64,000 bases of DNA, taken from positions 124,001-188,000 of the forward strand of contig CAZLRH010000004.1 in NCBI GenBank assembly GCA_964562015.1, written 5' to 3'. This DNA is from CAZLRH01 sp964562015. GTDB taxonomy: Bacteria; Verrucomicrobiota; Verrucomicrobiia; Opitutales; JABDGR01. Of this stretch, positions 41,517 to 49,730 are shown piece by piece; position 1 is the stretch's first letter; the number at the start of each line of letters is the position of its first letter. The translations under genes and the position numbers were made by a program. The notes under the pieces are model-generated. The model did no database searches and was not told the DNA's origin. It saw only the letters and a list, made by a program, of their open reading frames with translations.

Positions 41517-43487
41517 CTAAGGTTTCGTCACCGTCACGCTCACGCCGTTGACCTTCGCATTCGCGGGCGGTGCAGGGTTGCCGGGATCGCCCTGGAAGCC
41601 AAAGGTGGCTTTCACTCCGGGCGCGAGCGCGCCGTTGTAACTTTCGTTTTTGAAGAGGTAATGCGTGCCGGTGTGGCTGCTGACCACGGCGCTCCATATA
41701 TTGGTGATGCGCGGGGCAAAATCGCATTCCAGAGTCCAGTTCGACAACGCCTGGCTGGTATTGTTGACGACCGTGATTTCACCTGTGAAGCCCGCGCCCC
41801 AATCGCTCACCGTGCGGTAGGTCACGTTCACGCTGCCCGTGGCCGGCACCGGCGGCGGTGGCGTGGGAGTCGGCGGAGGAGGTGTCGGCGTGGGGTCGGG
41901 CACCGGCGTCGGTTCCGGCGTGGGAGTCGGCGTCGGCACGGAGCCGCCACCAGTCAGCAGCACGCCGTTGACCCGGACATTCGTGGGCTGGGTGTTCACG
42001 TTCCCGGGCGTGGCGTTGAAACCAAAGGTCACCGTGCCGCCGCTGGGGACGAAAGCATTCCACGCCGCGTTCTTGAGCATAACAGTCTGGCCCGTCACGC
42101 TGACCAGAATTCCATTCCACGCATCGCTCGGACGGTACGGCAAATCGAAAGAGACCGTCCAGCCGTTCCAAGCCGCCGGCGTGGTGTTGGTCAGCGTAAC
42201 TTCGCCCGTGAAACCAGCGCCCCAATCATTGCGCACCGTTAAGACCGCAGGACTGGCGGTTGAGCCGCCGCCGTTTACGGGCGGAACCGGTGTCGGGGTG
42301 GGTGTAGGCGTAGTAGTAGGAGTCGGCGTTGGGGTCGGCACCGGTGGTGTGAGGCCGCCGTTGGGATAGGGAAAAACGCCATTGAGTAACGCCAGGGTCA
42401 GGGCCTTGAGGCTGCGGTTGTAATAGTTGGTTGGGACAATTTGTTGATGGCGGATATACATCGCCTCATCAAAGGCGCTCGTGCCGCCGGCCGCGGCGGC
42501 GCAGGCGAAGGGCCCGGCAAAGGCACTGTCGAGGTAATTGACCGTCGGCACTCCCGCCTGGGTAAAGCCTGAATACAGATTGTTCTGCCCCTTGCCTGCC
42601 GCCCAAGTGCTGAGTTTCTGGCAGAACGCCAGCGCCCGCGGCTCGCCGTTGAACATGTAATCCATCGCGATGCGCCAGGGCGTGCGGCAAGCGTCATAGG
42701 AGTAATTGAGTCCGCGGCTGTTCGGCGCGCCCGTGCCGGTGCACCAATCGGAAACCAGGCCGGTTTGCGCATCGGCGTTGCCCGCGAGCATTGCGTAACA
42801 CTTGTCCACCACTTGCAGCCACGAGGCGTCGCCGGTAGCCTGCGCAAAAGCGCGATAATAAGCCGGGGCAAAATAGGAAGGATTGGTGACATCCGAGCCG
42901 CCCCAAACATCGCCGGGCTTGAGGACATACGTGCCGCCCTCGACCATCGTCTGGCGAATTTTCGCGATGAGCGCGCGGGCCGCCGCGAGATAATTGGTGC
43001 GCCCGTTCGAGCCCCAGCGGTAGTCCGCCTGCAACAGGCTGAAGGCCACATCCTCGTCGGCATCCGTCGCGGCATTGGCTCCCTCGACCGTGCCGGCGGA
43101 AGTGATCATCCAATTCATCAGCCCGCTGCCATCGGGAAATTTTTGATAATAGCCGTACAGGTCGTCGAAGAGCGCCTGGTCGCTAAAGCTCGCGGCGAGG
43201 AGCATCCCATAACCGATGCCCTCAGAGACGGTGTGCGAGCGGTCATCCCACAAGACGCGTCGAAAGCCCAGCGCGCCATCGCCAGAAACCTCCTGGGTGA
43301 ACCAATCCTGGTACGCAGCCGTCGCGTGCTGGACATTCGCCGCCACCGGGCGCAGGCCGTAGGGATGATTTTCGGGCGCAGGAGTCACCGCCAGCGCCCA
43401 TGGAGTGCCCTGCAAAAGGAAACCGGCTATCAATCCGCCGGTGAAAACTTTACTGATCACGGAAAACAGCGAGTTGCGGTGAGTCAT
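41517..43487 (-). CDS. Secreted GH8 endoglucanase with two CBM2 domains
   Basis: The 656-residue enzyme has a signal peptide (GLIAGFLLQGTPWALA, cleavage near residue 33). A GH8 catalytic domain follows (about 38-355), with SEGIGYGMLLA carrying the proton donor Glu89 and the GH8 signature at 140-158 (ATDADEDVAFSLLQADYRW; Asp142 and Asp144 are the likely base and substrate residues). Two CBM2-type cellulose-binding domains follow, separated by Pro/Thr linkers (PTPTPTPTTTPTPTPTP): domain 1 contains NDWGAGFTGEVTLTN and FDLPYRPSDAWNG, domain 2 SDWGAGFTGEITVVNN. Each keeps the surface Trp positions needed to bind crystalline cellulose. The enzyme should cut beta-1,4-glucan. It is divergent from the TMTC-like gene. 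Confidence 0.95.
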   Translation of the reverse strand: MTHRNSLFSVISKVFTGGLIAGFLLQGTPWALAVTPAPENHPYGLRPVAANVQHATAAYQDWFTQEVSGDGALGFRRVLWDDRSHTVSEGIGYGMLLAASFSDQALFDDLYGYYQKFPDGSGLMNWMITSAGTVEGANAATDADEDVAFSLLQADYRWGSNGRTNYLAAARALIAKIRQTMVEGGTYVLKPGDVWGGSDVTNPSYFAPAYYRAFAQATGDASWLQVVDKCYAMLAGNADAQTGLVSDWCTGTGAPNSRGLNYSYDACRTPWRIAMDYMFNGEPRALAFCQKLSTWAAGKGQNNLYSGFTQAGVPTVNYLDSAFAGPFACAAAAGGTSAFDEAMYIRHQQIVPTNYYNRSLKALTLALLNGVFPYPNGGLTPPVPTPTPTPTTTPTPTPTPVPPVNGGGSTASPAVLTVRNDWGAGFTGEVTLTNTTPAAWNGWTVSFDLPYRPSDAWNGILVSVTGQTVMLKNAAWNAFVPSGGTVTFGFNATPGNVNTQPTNVRVNGVLLTGGGSVPTPTPTPEPTPVPDPTPTPPPPTPTPPPPVPATGSVNVTYRTVSDWGAGFTGEITVVNNTSQALSNWTLECDFAPRITNIWSAVVSSHTGTHYLFKNESYNGALAPGVKATFGFQGDPGNPAPPANAKVNGVSVTVTKP

Positions 43488-43731
43488 GAGAGAGTGCCTC
43501 CGGGCAGTTTAGGTGAGGGGTTTGCCTCTGTTTATGGAGGCGCGAACCCAATGATATCCGATGGCCATGAGAGAAAGTGGTAACGAAATAAATTCCCTCG
43601 CCGCGCGATTTTACCTCGAATTTACCGTCCGTGCGGGACGAGGCCTGCGTTGCGCCGGGCTTGCGTGGGGAAAGCCGTTCTGCATTGCTGGAAACTTTCC
43701 GCGGCGATTTCTCAGCCTACATCACCTCTTT

Positions 43732-45474
43732 ATGTCCGCTGCCGGCCATCCACCCCGCCCTTCCGCCGGCCCGTCGTCCGTGCGCTTGATCTTGCTGGCT
43801 GCTGCGGCTCTCGTGCTCGTGGGCCTGCTCGTCTATAGCAACAGTCTGACCGGACCTTTTGTGTTCGATGACGTCGAGGCCATCGTCAAAAATCCCACGC
43901 TCCGGCATTGGTCGCAATCCTGGATGCCGCCCGCGCATGGCGAAACGGTGAGCGGCCGGCCGTTGCTGAATTTTACCCTGGCGATAAACTACGCCCTCGG
44001 CGGCCTGAATCCCACGGGTTATCATGTCGTCAATTTACTCATTCACCTAAGCGCGGGCCTGCTGCTTTTAGGTTGGGTGCGACGCACTTTGGAACTGCCT
44101 GTGTTGCGAAAAACCTTCGGATCCATGGCGCTGCCCCTAGCGTTTGCGGTCGCGCTGCTCTGGATTGTCCATCCGCTGCAAACGGAGTCCGTGACCTACG
44201 TTGCCCAACGGGCCGAGTCCTTGATGGGTCTTTTTTATTTTCTGACGCTCTATGCTTTCGTGCGCAGTTTAACATCGCCTGCAGCACTGCGCTGGCAGGC
44301 GCTGGCGGTGGCGGCGTGCCTGGCGGGGATGTTGACGAAGGAAGTGATGGTCACGGTGCCACTCCTGGTCTTCCTCTATGACCGCACCTTTGGCGCGGGT
44401 ACTTTTGCCACAGCATGGCGACAACGTTATAAACTTTATCTCGCGCTCGCGGCCACGTGGCTGGCGCTGGTGGTGGAGTGGCTGCTTTCGCCCGCCCGCG
44501 GCGGGACGGCCGGTTTCGGTTTGGCTATTTCGCCGTGGGCCTATGCGCTAAAACAGTGTGACGCCGTTGCGCGGTATTTATTGCTCGCGGTGTGGCCGCA
44601 TCCGCTGGTGTTTGATTATGGCTCGGCGCTGGTCGCTAATCCGTGGGCCATCCTTCCGCAGGCCCTGGTGCTGGCCGCGCTGTTCGCGGGGACGATTTAC
44701 GCACTGCGCCGAAATCCGCCTCTCGGTTTCGCCGGCGCCTTTTTCTTTCTCGTGCTTGCGCCAACATCGAGTGTTGTGCCCGTTGCGACGCAAACGATGG
44801 CCGAACACCGCATGTATCTCCCACTGGCGGCGGTGCTGGCGGTCGCGGTGCTCGGCTCCTACACCTGGGCGGGCCGCAAAATACTGGGCCTGTGGTTCGC
44901 GCTCGCGCTGGCGCTGGGCTGTATGACCTACCTGCGCAACCGCGACTACCGGACGGCCCTTTTGCTGTGGGCCGATACCGTGCGCAAGAATCCCGGCAGC
45001 GCCCGCGCCCACAGTCAGTTGGGGACGGCGTACTTGCAATTGGGCCAGCTTCCGGACGCCCTGCGCGAATACCTGCTCGTGGTTAAAATAGATCCCGCCT
45101 ACCGCGATGGGTACAACGACGTCGGCCTGGTGCAATTGCGCCAGGGGCGGGTGGAAGACGCCCTCACCACGCTGGCCCAATCCGTGGAAAGGAATCCCGA
45201 GTTTGCCGTGGCCCATTTCGATTACGGCAATGCGCTCTTCACCGGCAACCGCCTGGCTGAGGCCGAGAAGCAATATCGCGCGGCTCTCCGCCTGCAGCCC
45301 AATTACGCGGAGGCGCACAACAACCTCGGTGCGGTCTTGAGCAAGCAAGGGCAGATGGCGGCCGCAGTCGCGGAATTTCAGGAAGCCCTCCGACTCCAGC
45401 CCGACTACGCCGACGCCCAAAAGAATCTCACCCGCATCCAGGCGCAACCGGGCCCCGCACCAACGGGGCGCTAG
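43732..45474 (+). CDS. TMTC/DUF1736-like membrane protein with C-terminal TPR repeats
   Basis: The 580-residue protein begins with about ten membrane helices containing the blocks YSNSLTGPFVFDDVEAIVKN, SGRPLLNFTLAINYALGGLN and HPLQTESVTYVAQRAESLMG. These are signatures of the DUF1736/TMTC family of putative O-mannosyltransferases or membrane scaffolds. The first loop FVFDDVEAI has the acidic pair typical of GT-C enzymes. The C-terminal 180 residues hold four to five TPRs (AHSQLGTAYLQLGQLPDALR, AHNNLGAVLSKQGQMAAAVA). ATG at 43732 was chosen; the frame is open to 43561 but that sequence lacks conservation. The 121-bp repeat element begins 18 bp after the stop codon. Confidence 0.83.
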   Translation: MSAAGHPPRPSAGPSSVRLILLAAAALVLVGLLVYSNSLTGPFVFDDVEAIVKNPTLRHWSQSWMPPAHGETVSGRPLLNFTLAINYALGGLNPTGYHVVNLLIHLSAGLLLLGWVRRTLELPVLRKTFGSMALPLAFAVALLWIVHPLQTESVTYVAQRAESLMGLFYFLTLYAFVRSLTSPAALRWQALAVAACLAGMLTKEVMVTVPLLVFLYDRTFGAGTFATAWRQRYKLYLALAATWLALVVEWLLSPARGGTAGFGLAISPWAYALKQCDAVARYLLLAVWPHPLVFDYGSALVANPWAILPQALVLAALFAGTIYALRRNPPLGFAGAFFFLVLAPTSSVVPVATQTMAEHRMYLPLAAVLAVAVLGSYTWAGRKILGLWFALALALGCMTYLRNRDYRTALLLWADTVRKNPGSARAHSQLGTAYLQLGQLPDALREYLLVVKIDPAYRDGYNDVGLVQLRQGRVEDALTTLAQSVERNPEFAVAHFDYGNALFTGNRLAEAEKQYRAALRLQPNYAEAHNNLGAVLSKQGQMAAAVAEFQEALRLQPDYADAQKNLTRIQAQPGPAPTGR

Positions 45475-45492
45475 AGTTTTGACTCTATTCGC

Positions 45493-45613
45493 GGCAATGT
45501 CCTAATTTCATCAGAAACAAGACGGCGGGCTGAGGGCAGCCCGCCCTACCCCAAGCAAATGTTTTAGGTAGGGCGCGCTGCCCTCAGCGCGCCGATTCAA
45601 ATTAGGACATTAC
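45493..45613. mobile_element. 121-bp MITE/REPIN-like element, copy 1
   Basis: The core 45496-45611 has perfect 13-bp terminal inverted repeats (AATGTCCTAATTT and AAATTAGGACATT). Two internal hairpins each have a 9-bp stem: 45524-45545 with loop AGGG and 45572-45593 with loop CCCT. The loops are complementary, and CTACC/GGTAG flanks extend pairing between the arms. A 10-base direct repeat with one mismatch (CTCTATTCGC at 45483-45492 and CTCTGTTCGC at 45614-45623) flanks the 121 bases, as a target-site duplication would. It lies between the TMTC-like gene and ilvD and could end transcription from upstream. No transposase is in the window. Confidence 0.8.
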
Positions 45614-45707
45614 CTCTGTTCGCTCCCGCCTTGCCTCGGACCAAAAAGAGGGTTTAGTCTACAGGATTGAGCGGGTCTCTACCAGCGGCCTATCGCTTCA
45701 GTTCCTC

Positions 45708-45753
45708 CATTCTACATTCTGCCTTCTACCTTCTAAATTCCACCTTCTTCCCC
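45708..45753 (+). repeat. Pyrimidine-rich heptad repeat leader abutting ilvD start
   Basis: The 46 bases before the ilvD ATG are a degenerate 7-base repeat (CATTCTA CATTCTG CCTTCTA CCTTCTA AATTCCA CCTTCTT, then CCCC). There is no Shine-Dalgarno sequence. Similar leaders precede the genes at 54534 and 61207. Confidence 0.7.
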
Positions 45754-47451
45754 ATGTCCTCCCTTCTCCGTGCCTGCTCCGCCACCGTGGTCGACGGGCC
45801 TGACCGCGCCCCCAACCGTTCGATGCTGCGGGCCGTCGGGTTTCAAGACGCCGATTTTAAAAAGCCCATCGTGGGCATCGCCTCGACGTGGGCGCAACTC
45901 ACGCCGTGCAACATGCACATTGACGGGCTCGCCCGCGAGGCCGCCGCAGGCGCCGAGGCTGCGGGTGCGAAATCCATCATTTTTGGCACGCTCACCGTCT
46001 CGGACGGCATTTCCATGGGCACGCTCGGGATGCGCTACTCCCTGGTCTCGCGCGAAGTCATCGCAGACTCGATTGAAACGGTCGCGGGCGCCGAGGGTTT
46101 CGACGGCATCGTCGCCATTGGCGGTTGCGACAAGAACATGCCCGGCTGCGTGATGGCCATGGCGCGGTTGAACCGGCCTTCGGTGTTTGTCTATGGTGGT
46201 ACGATTCTGCCCGGCATTTACCGCGAGAAGCCGGTGGACATCGTGAGCGTGTTCGAGGCCGTCGGCCAGCGCGCGGCGGGGAAGATCTCCGATAGTGAAC
46301 TCAAGGAAATCGAATCCTGCGCCATTCCCGGCCCCGGCTCCTGCGGCGGCATGTACACGGCCAACACCATGGCCTCGGCCATTGAGGCGCTCGGCATGTC
46401 CCTGCCCAATTCGTCGGCGCAACTCGCGGTATCGAAGGACAAAATCGTCGATTGCCAGCAAGCCGGCGCGGCGGTGCTGAATTTGCTCAAGCTCGGCCTG
46501 CGCCCGCGCGACATCATGACCAAGGCGGCGTTTGAAAACGCCATTGCAGTGGTGATCGCACTCGGCGGCTCGACGAACGCCGTGTTGCACTTGCTTGCGA
46601 TGGCGCACGCCGCCGACGTGAAACTTTCGCTGGATGATTTTACCCGCATCGGCAAACGCGTGCCGGTGCTCGCCGACCTCAAGCCCAGCGGCAAATACAA
46701 CATGTCGCACTTCGTGCGCATCGGCGGCCTCAAACCGCTGTTGAAAATGCTGCTCGACGCCAAGCTGCTGCACGGCGATGTGCCGACCGTCACCGGCAAG
46801 ACCATGCGCGAAAACCTCGCCGGCGTCGCGCCCTACCCTGCCGACCAGGACGTCGTTTACCCGCTCAGCCGCCCCATCAAGAAGGACAGTCACCTGCGCA
46901 TCCTGCGCGGCAATCTCGCCCCCGGCGGCTCCGTGGCGAAAATCACGGGCAAAGAGGGCCAAAAATTCACCGGACGCGCGATCATTTTCGAGTCCGAGGA
47001 AAAAGCGCTCAAGGGCATTCTCGACGGGAAGGTTAAAGCGGGCCACGTCATCGTCGTGCGCAACGAAGGGCCCGTGGGCGGCCCCGGCATGAGAGAAATG
47101 CTCGCGCCGACCTCCGCCGTCATGGGCCGCGGACTCGGCCAGGTGGTGGCACTCATCACGGATGGACGCTTTTCCGGCGGCAGCCACGGATTCGTCGTCG
47201 GCCACATCACGCCTGAGTCCGCCGTGGGCGGCCCGCTGGCGGTGGTGAAGAACGGCGACCCCATCACCATCGACGCGCTCAAACACGAGATCAACCTCGA
47301 CCTGCCGGCCACGGAGCTGAAACGCCGCCTGCGCGCCTGGAAAAAGCCGAAGCCACGCGAAACCCGCGGGGTGCTCGCCAAGTACGCCAAGCTCGTTTCC
47401 AACGCCTCCCGCGGCGCGGTGACGGATGCGGATTTGTTTACAAAGGTGTAA
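45754..47451 (+). CDS. ilvD: Dihydroxy-acid dehydratase
   Basis: IlvD dehydrates 2,3-dihydroxy-acids to 2-oxo-acids in valine, isoleucine and pantothenate synthesis. The 565-residue protein has the cluster ligands Cys52 (LTPCNMHIDG), Cys125 (GGCDKNMPGC, with Lys127) and Cys197 (GPGSCGGMYTANTM), characteristic of the [2Fe-2S] type. The C-terminal domain has MGRGLGQVVALITDGRFSGG and GHITPESAVGGPLAVVK, the family's end blocks. ATG at 45754 was chosen because it opens on the conserved MSSLLRACSATVVDGPDRAP; the earlier in-frame sequence is the pyrimidine-rich repeat. There is no Shine-Dalgarno sequence. It is alone, without other ilv genes. Confidence 0.96.
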   Translation: MSSLLRACSATVVDGPDRAPNRSMLRAVGFQDADFKKPIVGIASTWAQLTPCNMHIDGLAREAAAGAEAAGAKSIIFGTLTVSDGISMGTLGMRYSLVSREVIADSIETVAGAEGFDGIVAIGGCDKNMPGCVMAMARLNRPSVFVYGGTILPGIYREKPVDIVSVFEAVGQRAAGKISDSELKEIESCAIPGPGSCGGMYTANTMASAIEALGMSLPNSSAQLAVSKDKIVDCQQAGAAVLNLLKLGLRPRDIMTKAAFENAIAVVIALGGSTNAVLHLLAMAHAADVKLSLDDFTRIGKRVPVLADLKPSGKYNMSHFVRIGGLKPLLKMLLDAKLLHGDVPTVTGKTMRENLAGVAPYPADQDVVYPLSRPIKKDSHLRILRGNLAPGGSVAKITGKEGQKFTGRAIIFESEEKALKGILDGKVKAGHVIVVRNEGPVGGPGMREMLAPTSAVMGRGLGQVVALITDGRFSGGSHGFVVGHITPESAVGGPLAVVKNGDPITIDALKHEINLDLPATELKRRLRAWKKPKPRETRGVLAKYAKLVSNASRGAVTDADLFTKV

Positions 47452-47524
47452 GGTGAAAAGTGAAGGCTGAAAAAGCAAAAATCTGACTTTTGTCTTTTAA
47501 CCTTTCACCTTTTACATTTCACCT
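47451..47524. terminator. Inverted repeat between convergent ilvD and CHASE2 genes
   Basis: AGGTGAAAAGTGAAGG (from 47451) is complementary, with few mismatches, to CCTTTTACATTTCACCT (47508-47524). The arms are again built of 7-base units. The position between convergent stop codons suits a bidirectional terminator, although no long T run follows. Confidence 0.45.
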
Positions 47525-47531
47525 GCCTGGC

Positions 47532-49670
47532 CTACTTTTCTTTCAGCACCCACACGCCATCCCACTCCACCGGAGGCGGTTCCTGCTGGTAGTGGAGGCA
47601 GCGTTCGAGGAAGTTCTCACAGAGAAAGTCATCGCCGCCGAGCTTCGCATTGGCCGCCCGGAATAATTCCGCCGCGCCGGAGAAGTCGCGCGCATAGAAT
47701 TTCGCCTGCGCCGCCTCGTATTCGGCGAGGCCGGGCGGCGGCACGGCGGTGCGCTCGCCCATCGGCACGAATACGGGCACGCCGAAGGTCTTGCCCTTGA
47801 CCTGCATCTTGTCCGCCAGGCGAAAGACGTATTTGTGCTTGGCGAGTTCGCAGAGCGATTCACCAAAGAGAAAAGTCTGGTGGTACTGCTTCGTGGCAGA
47901 CTCAAGCCGCGCCGCCACATTGACGGTGTCGCCCATGACGGTGAATTCCTGCCGCCGGGGATGCCCGATGCGCCCGACCACGCCCTCGCCGTAATTCACG
48001 CCGATGCCAAACCCCAGTTGCTCGCGCTTGGGCTGGCCGAGCCAGCCGGCATTGAGGCGGGTGAGCGCATCCTTCATCCGCAACGCGGCGCGAACGGCGC
48101 TCACGGCGCATTCCTCGGCCGGCTGTTCGCGCACATCGCCCCAGGCCGCCATCATGGCATCGCCAATGTATTTCTGCACGGTGCCATTTTCCTCCTGAAT
48201 GATGCCGACCATTTCCAGGAAGTACTCATTCAACTGGGTGACCAGCGCCTCCGGGCCGACCTTTTCGCTCCAGGTGGTGAAGCCGCGGATGTCACTGAAA
48301 AGGACGACGAGTTTCTTCTCCTGGCCGCCGAGGCGCTTTTCGAAATCGTCGCGATTGTTCAGCACCAGGCCGGCGACGCCGGGCGAAACCATGCTCTCGA
48401 ACACCCCCAGCATCCGGCGGCGTTCGTAGCGCTCCAGGACAAAGTCGTACATAGTCACAAAGCCACCGCACCCGATCAAGCCGAAGGTGGCGCCGCCCAC
48501 GGGCACCACCAATAATTTAGTCAGGAACAACCACTGGGTGACCGCGACGAAAAGCAAAATCAACGCCAGTAGCAAACCCACCTTGCCGAAGACCGATTGG
48601 ACGCGGAGATTCAGAATCAACGCCAGCAAACCGAACAGCACCGCCGTGGCGGGCGCAATCCAATCCGGCACCGGGCGCAGCCAATCCCCGGCCACGAGAT
48701 TGATAAACGAAGTCGCCTGGATTTCCACCCCAGCCATCAGGCCCATCGAGGTCGCATGACTGTCCTTAAAGCGCACCTCCGATAACGGACCGACGAAAAC
48801 CACGGCATCCTTGAAGGTGCCTTGTTTGATATAATAGTCCCAGTTGAGCAGCACATCTTCGATTAATAGGGTCGTAATGGTGCGCGATTTGCCGTAGAGG
48901 TTTAAAAGCGTGGGTTGGGCCGGATCCAGATCGGGTGGATGATCAAGCACCTTGTTCGCGGCCTGCCAGGTCATGGTAAATTCATCCGGCTTGATGAAGG
49001 CGGCCTTGGTCGGATCGTCGCCTAGCGCGGGATTGCTCAGCAAGGCGCGGCTGTAACCGTGCAGCATGCGCCGTTCGACCCCGTCGTCATCCTTGGCCAC
49101 ATTGGCCAAACCCACAATCTCCGGCCCCTTGGAGGGCAGCAAATCGTCGGAAGGACCACTGATCTCGCGAATGCCATTGCCCGCCAGGGCGGTTTCCTTG
49201 GGATCGCCGAGCTGCGAGGCAAGTTCGATCTTGTTGGCGTACTTCTCGAAGATGAGGCCGCAATCCAGGTCGTCCGGCATGGCTGCGCGAAACACAAAGT
49301 CAAAGGCGACAAACTTCGCGCCCGCATTGATCAGGCGCTCGGTGAGCTTGCCCCAAAGCAGGCGGCTCCAAGGCCAATCCGGAGTCATATATGCCAGTTC
49401 GGGCGCCTTGGCGAGGTCAGCGGCCGACCACGGCTGCGCAATGGGAAAGGAGCTTTCGTCCACGCCAATAATTACCGTGGTCACCGGTTCGCGGCGATTG
49501 CCGCGAAACCAGACGCGCTCATCCAAAGCCATATTTTCAAATCGATCGAGCAGTGCCTTGGTCCCGTACGTATCAAGCCAAACGTAGCCCAGCGTCAGCA
49601 GCACCACAAAGGCGCATTGCACCTGCACGCGCCACTTATGCAGAAACTCGAAGAATAGCCGGACGCTCAT
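47532..49670 (-). CDS. CHASE2-domain class III adenylate/guanylate cyclase
   Basis: The 712-residue protein has one N-terminal helix, a large periplasmic CHASE2 sensor (about 40-330; VTTVIIGVDESSFPIAQPWS and AKFVAFDFVFRAAMPDDLDC), three membrane helices (about 335-405) and a C-terminal class III cyclase domain. Metal-binding aspartates are Asp460 (VVLFSDIRGFT) and Asp504 (YIGDAMMAAWGD). The transition-state region FTVMGDTVNVAARLESATKQ has the Asn and Arg needed for activity. It should make cAMP (possibly cGMP) in response to an envelope signal. It is the last of a leftward run: FecR-like, outer-membrane protein, cyclase, with gaps of about 70 and 60 bp. CHASE2-cyclases are often encoded with FecR-domain proteins. 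Confidence 0.93.
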   Translation of the reverse strand: MSVRLFFEFLHKWRVQVQCAFVVLLTLGYVWLDTYGTKALLDRFENMALDERVWFRGNRREPVTTVIIGVDESSFPIAQPWSAADLAKAPELAYMTPDWPWSRLLWGKLTERLINAGAKFVAFDFVFRAAMPDDLDCGLIFEKYANKIELASQLGDPKETALAGNGIREISGPSDDLLPSKGPEIVGLANVAKDDDGVERRMLHGYSRALLSNPALGDDPTKAAFIKPDEFTMTWQAANKVLDHPPDLDPAQPTLLNLYGKSRTITTLLIEDVLLNWDYYIKQGTFKDAVVFVGPLSEVRFKDSHATSMGLMAGVEIQATSFINLVAGDWLRPVPDWIAPATAVLFGLLALILNLRVQSVFGKVGLLLALILLFVAVTQWLFLTKLLVVPVGGATFGLIGCGGFVTMYDFVLERYERRRMLGVFESMVSPGVAGLVLNNRDDFEKRLGGQEKKLVVLFSDIRGFTTWSEKVGPEALVTQLNEYFLEMVGIIQEENGTVQKYIGDAMMAAWGDVREQPAEECAVSAVRAALRMKDALTRLNAGWLGQPKREQLGFGIGVNYGEGVVGRIGHPRRQEFTVMGDTVNVAARLESATKQYHQTFLFGESLCELAKHKYVFRLADKMQVKGKTFGVPVFVPMGERTAVPPPGLAEYEAAQAKFYARDFSGAAELFRAANAKLGGDDFLCENFLERCLHYQQEPPPVEWDGVWVLKEK

Positions 49671-49730
49671 GGCGCCAGTTCCTAGACAAAATCCGCTTCC
49701 CCGCCAAGGCCCAATGCGGCCCGGGCGTCA

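Noticed and set aside
43561..43731. In-frame upstream extension of the TMTC-like gene
   Set aside because: The sequence has no membrane or family features and the family start fits ATG at 43732.
45483..45623. CRISPR or attachment-site interpretation of the repeat-rich ilvD upstream region
   Set aside because: Only one element plus a heptad leader is present; there is no spacer-repeat array and no integrase.
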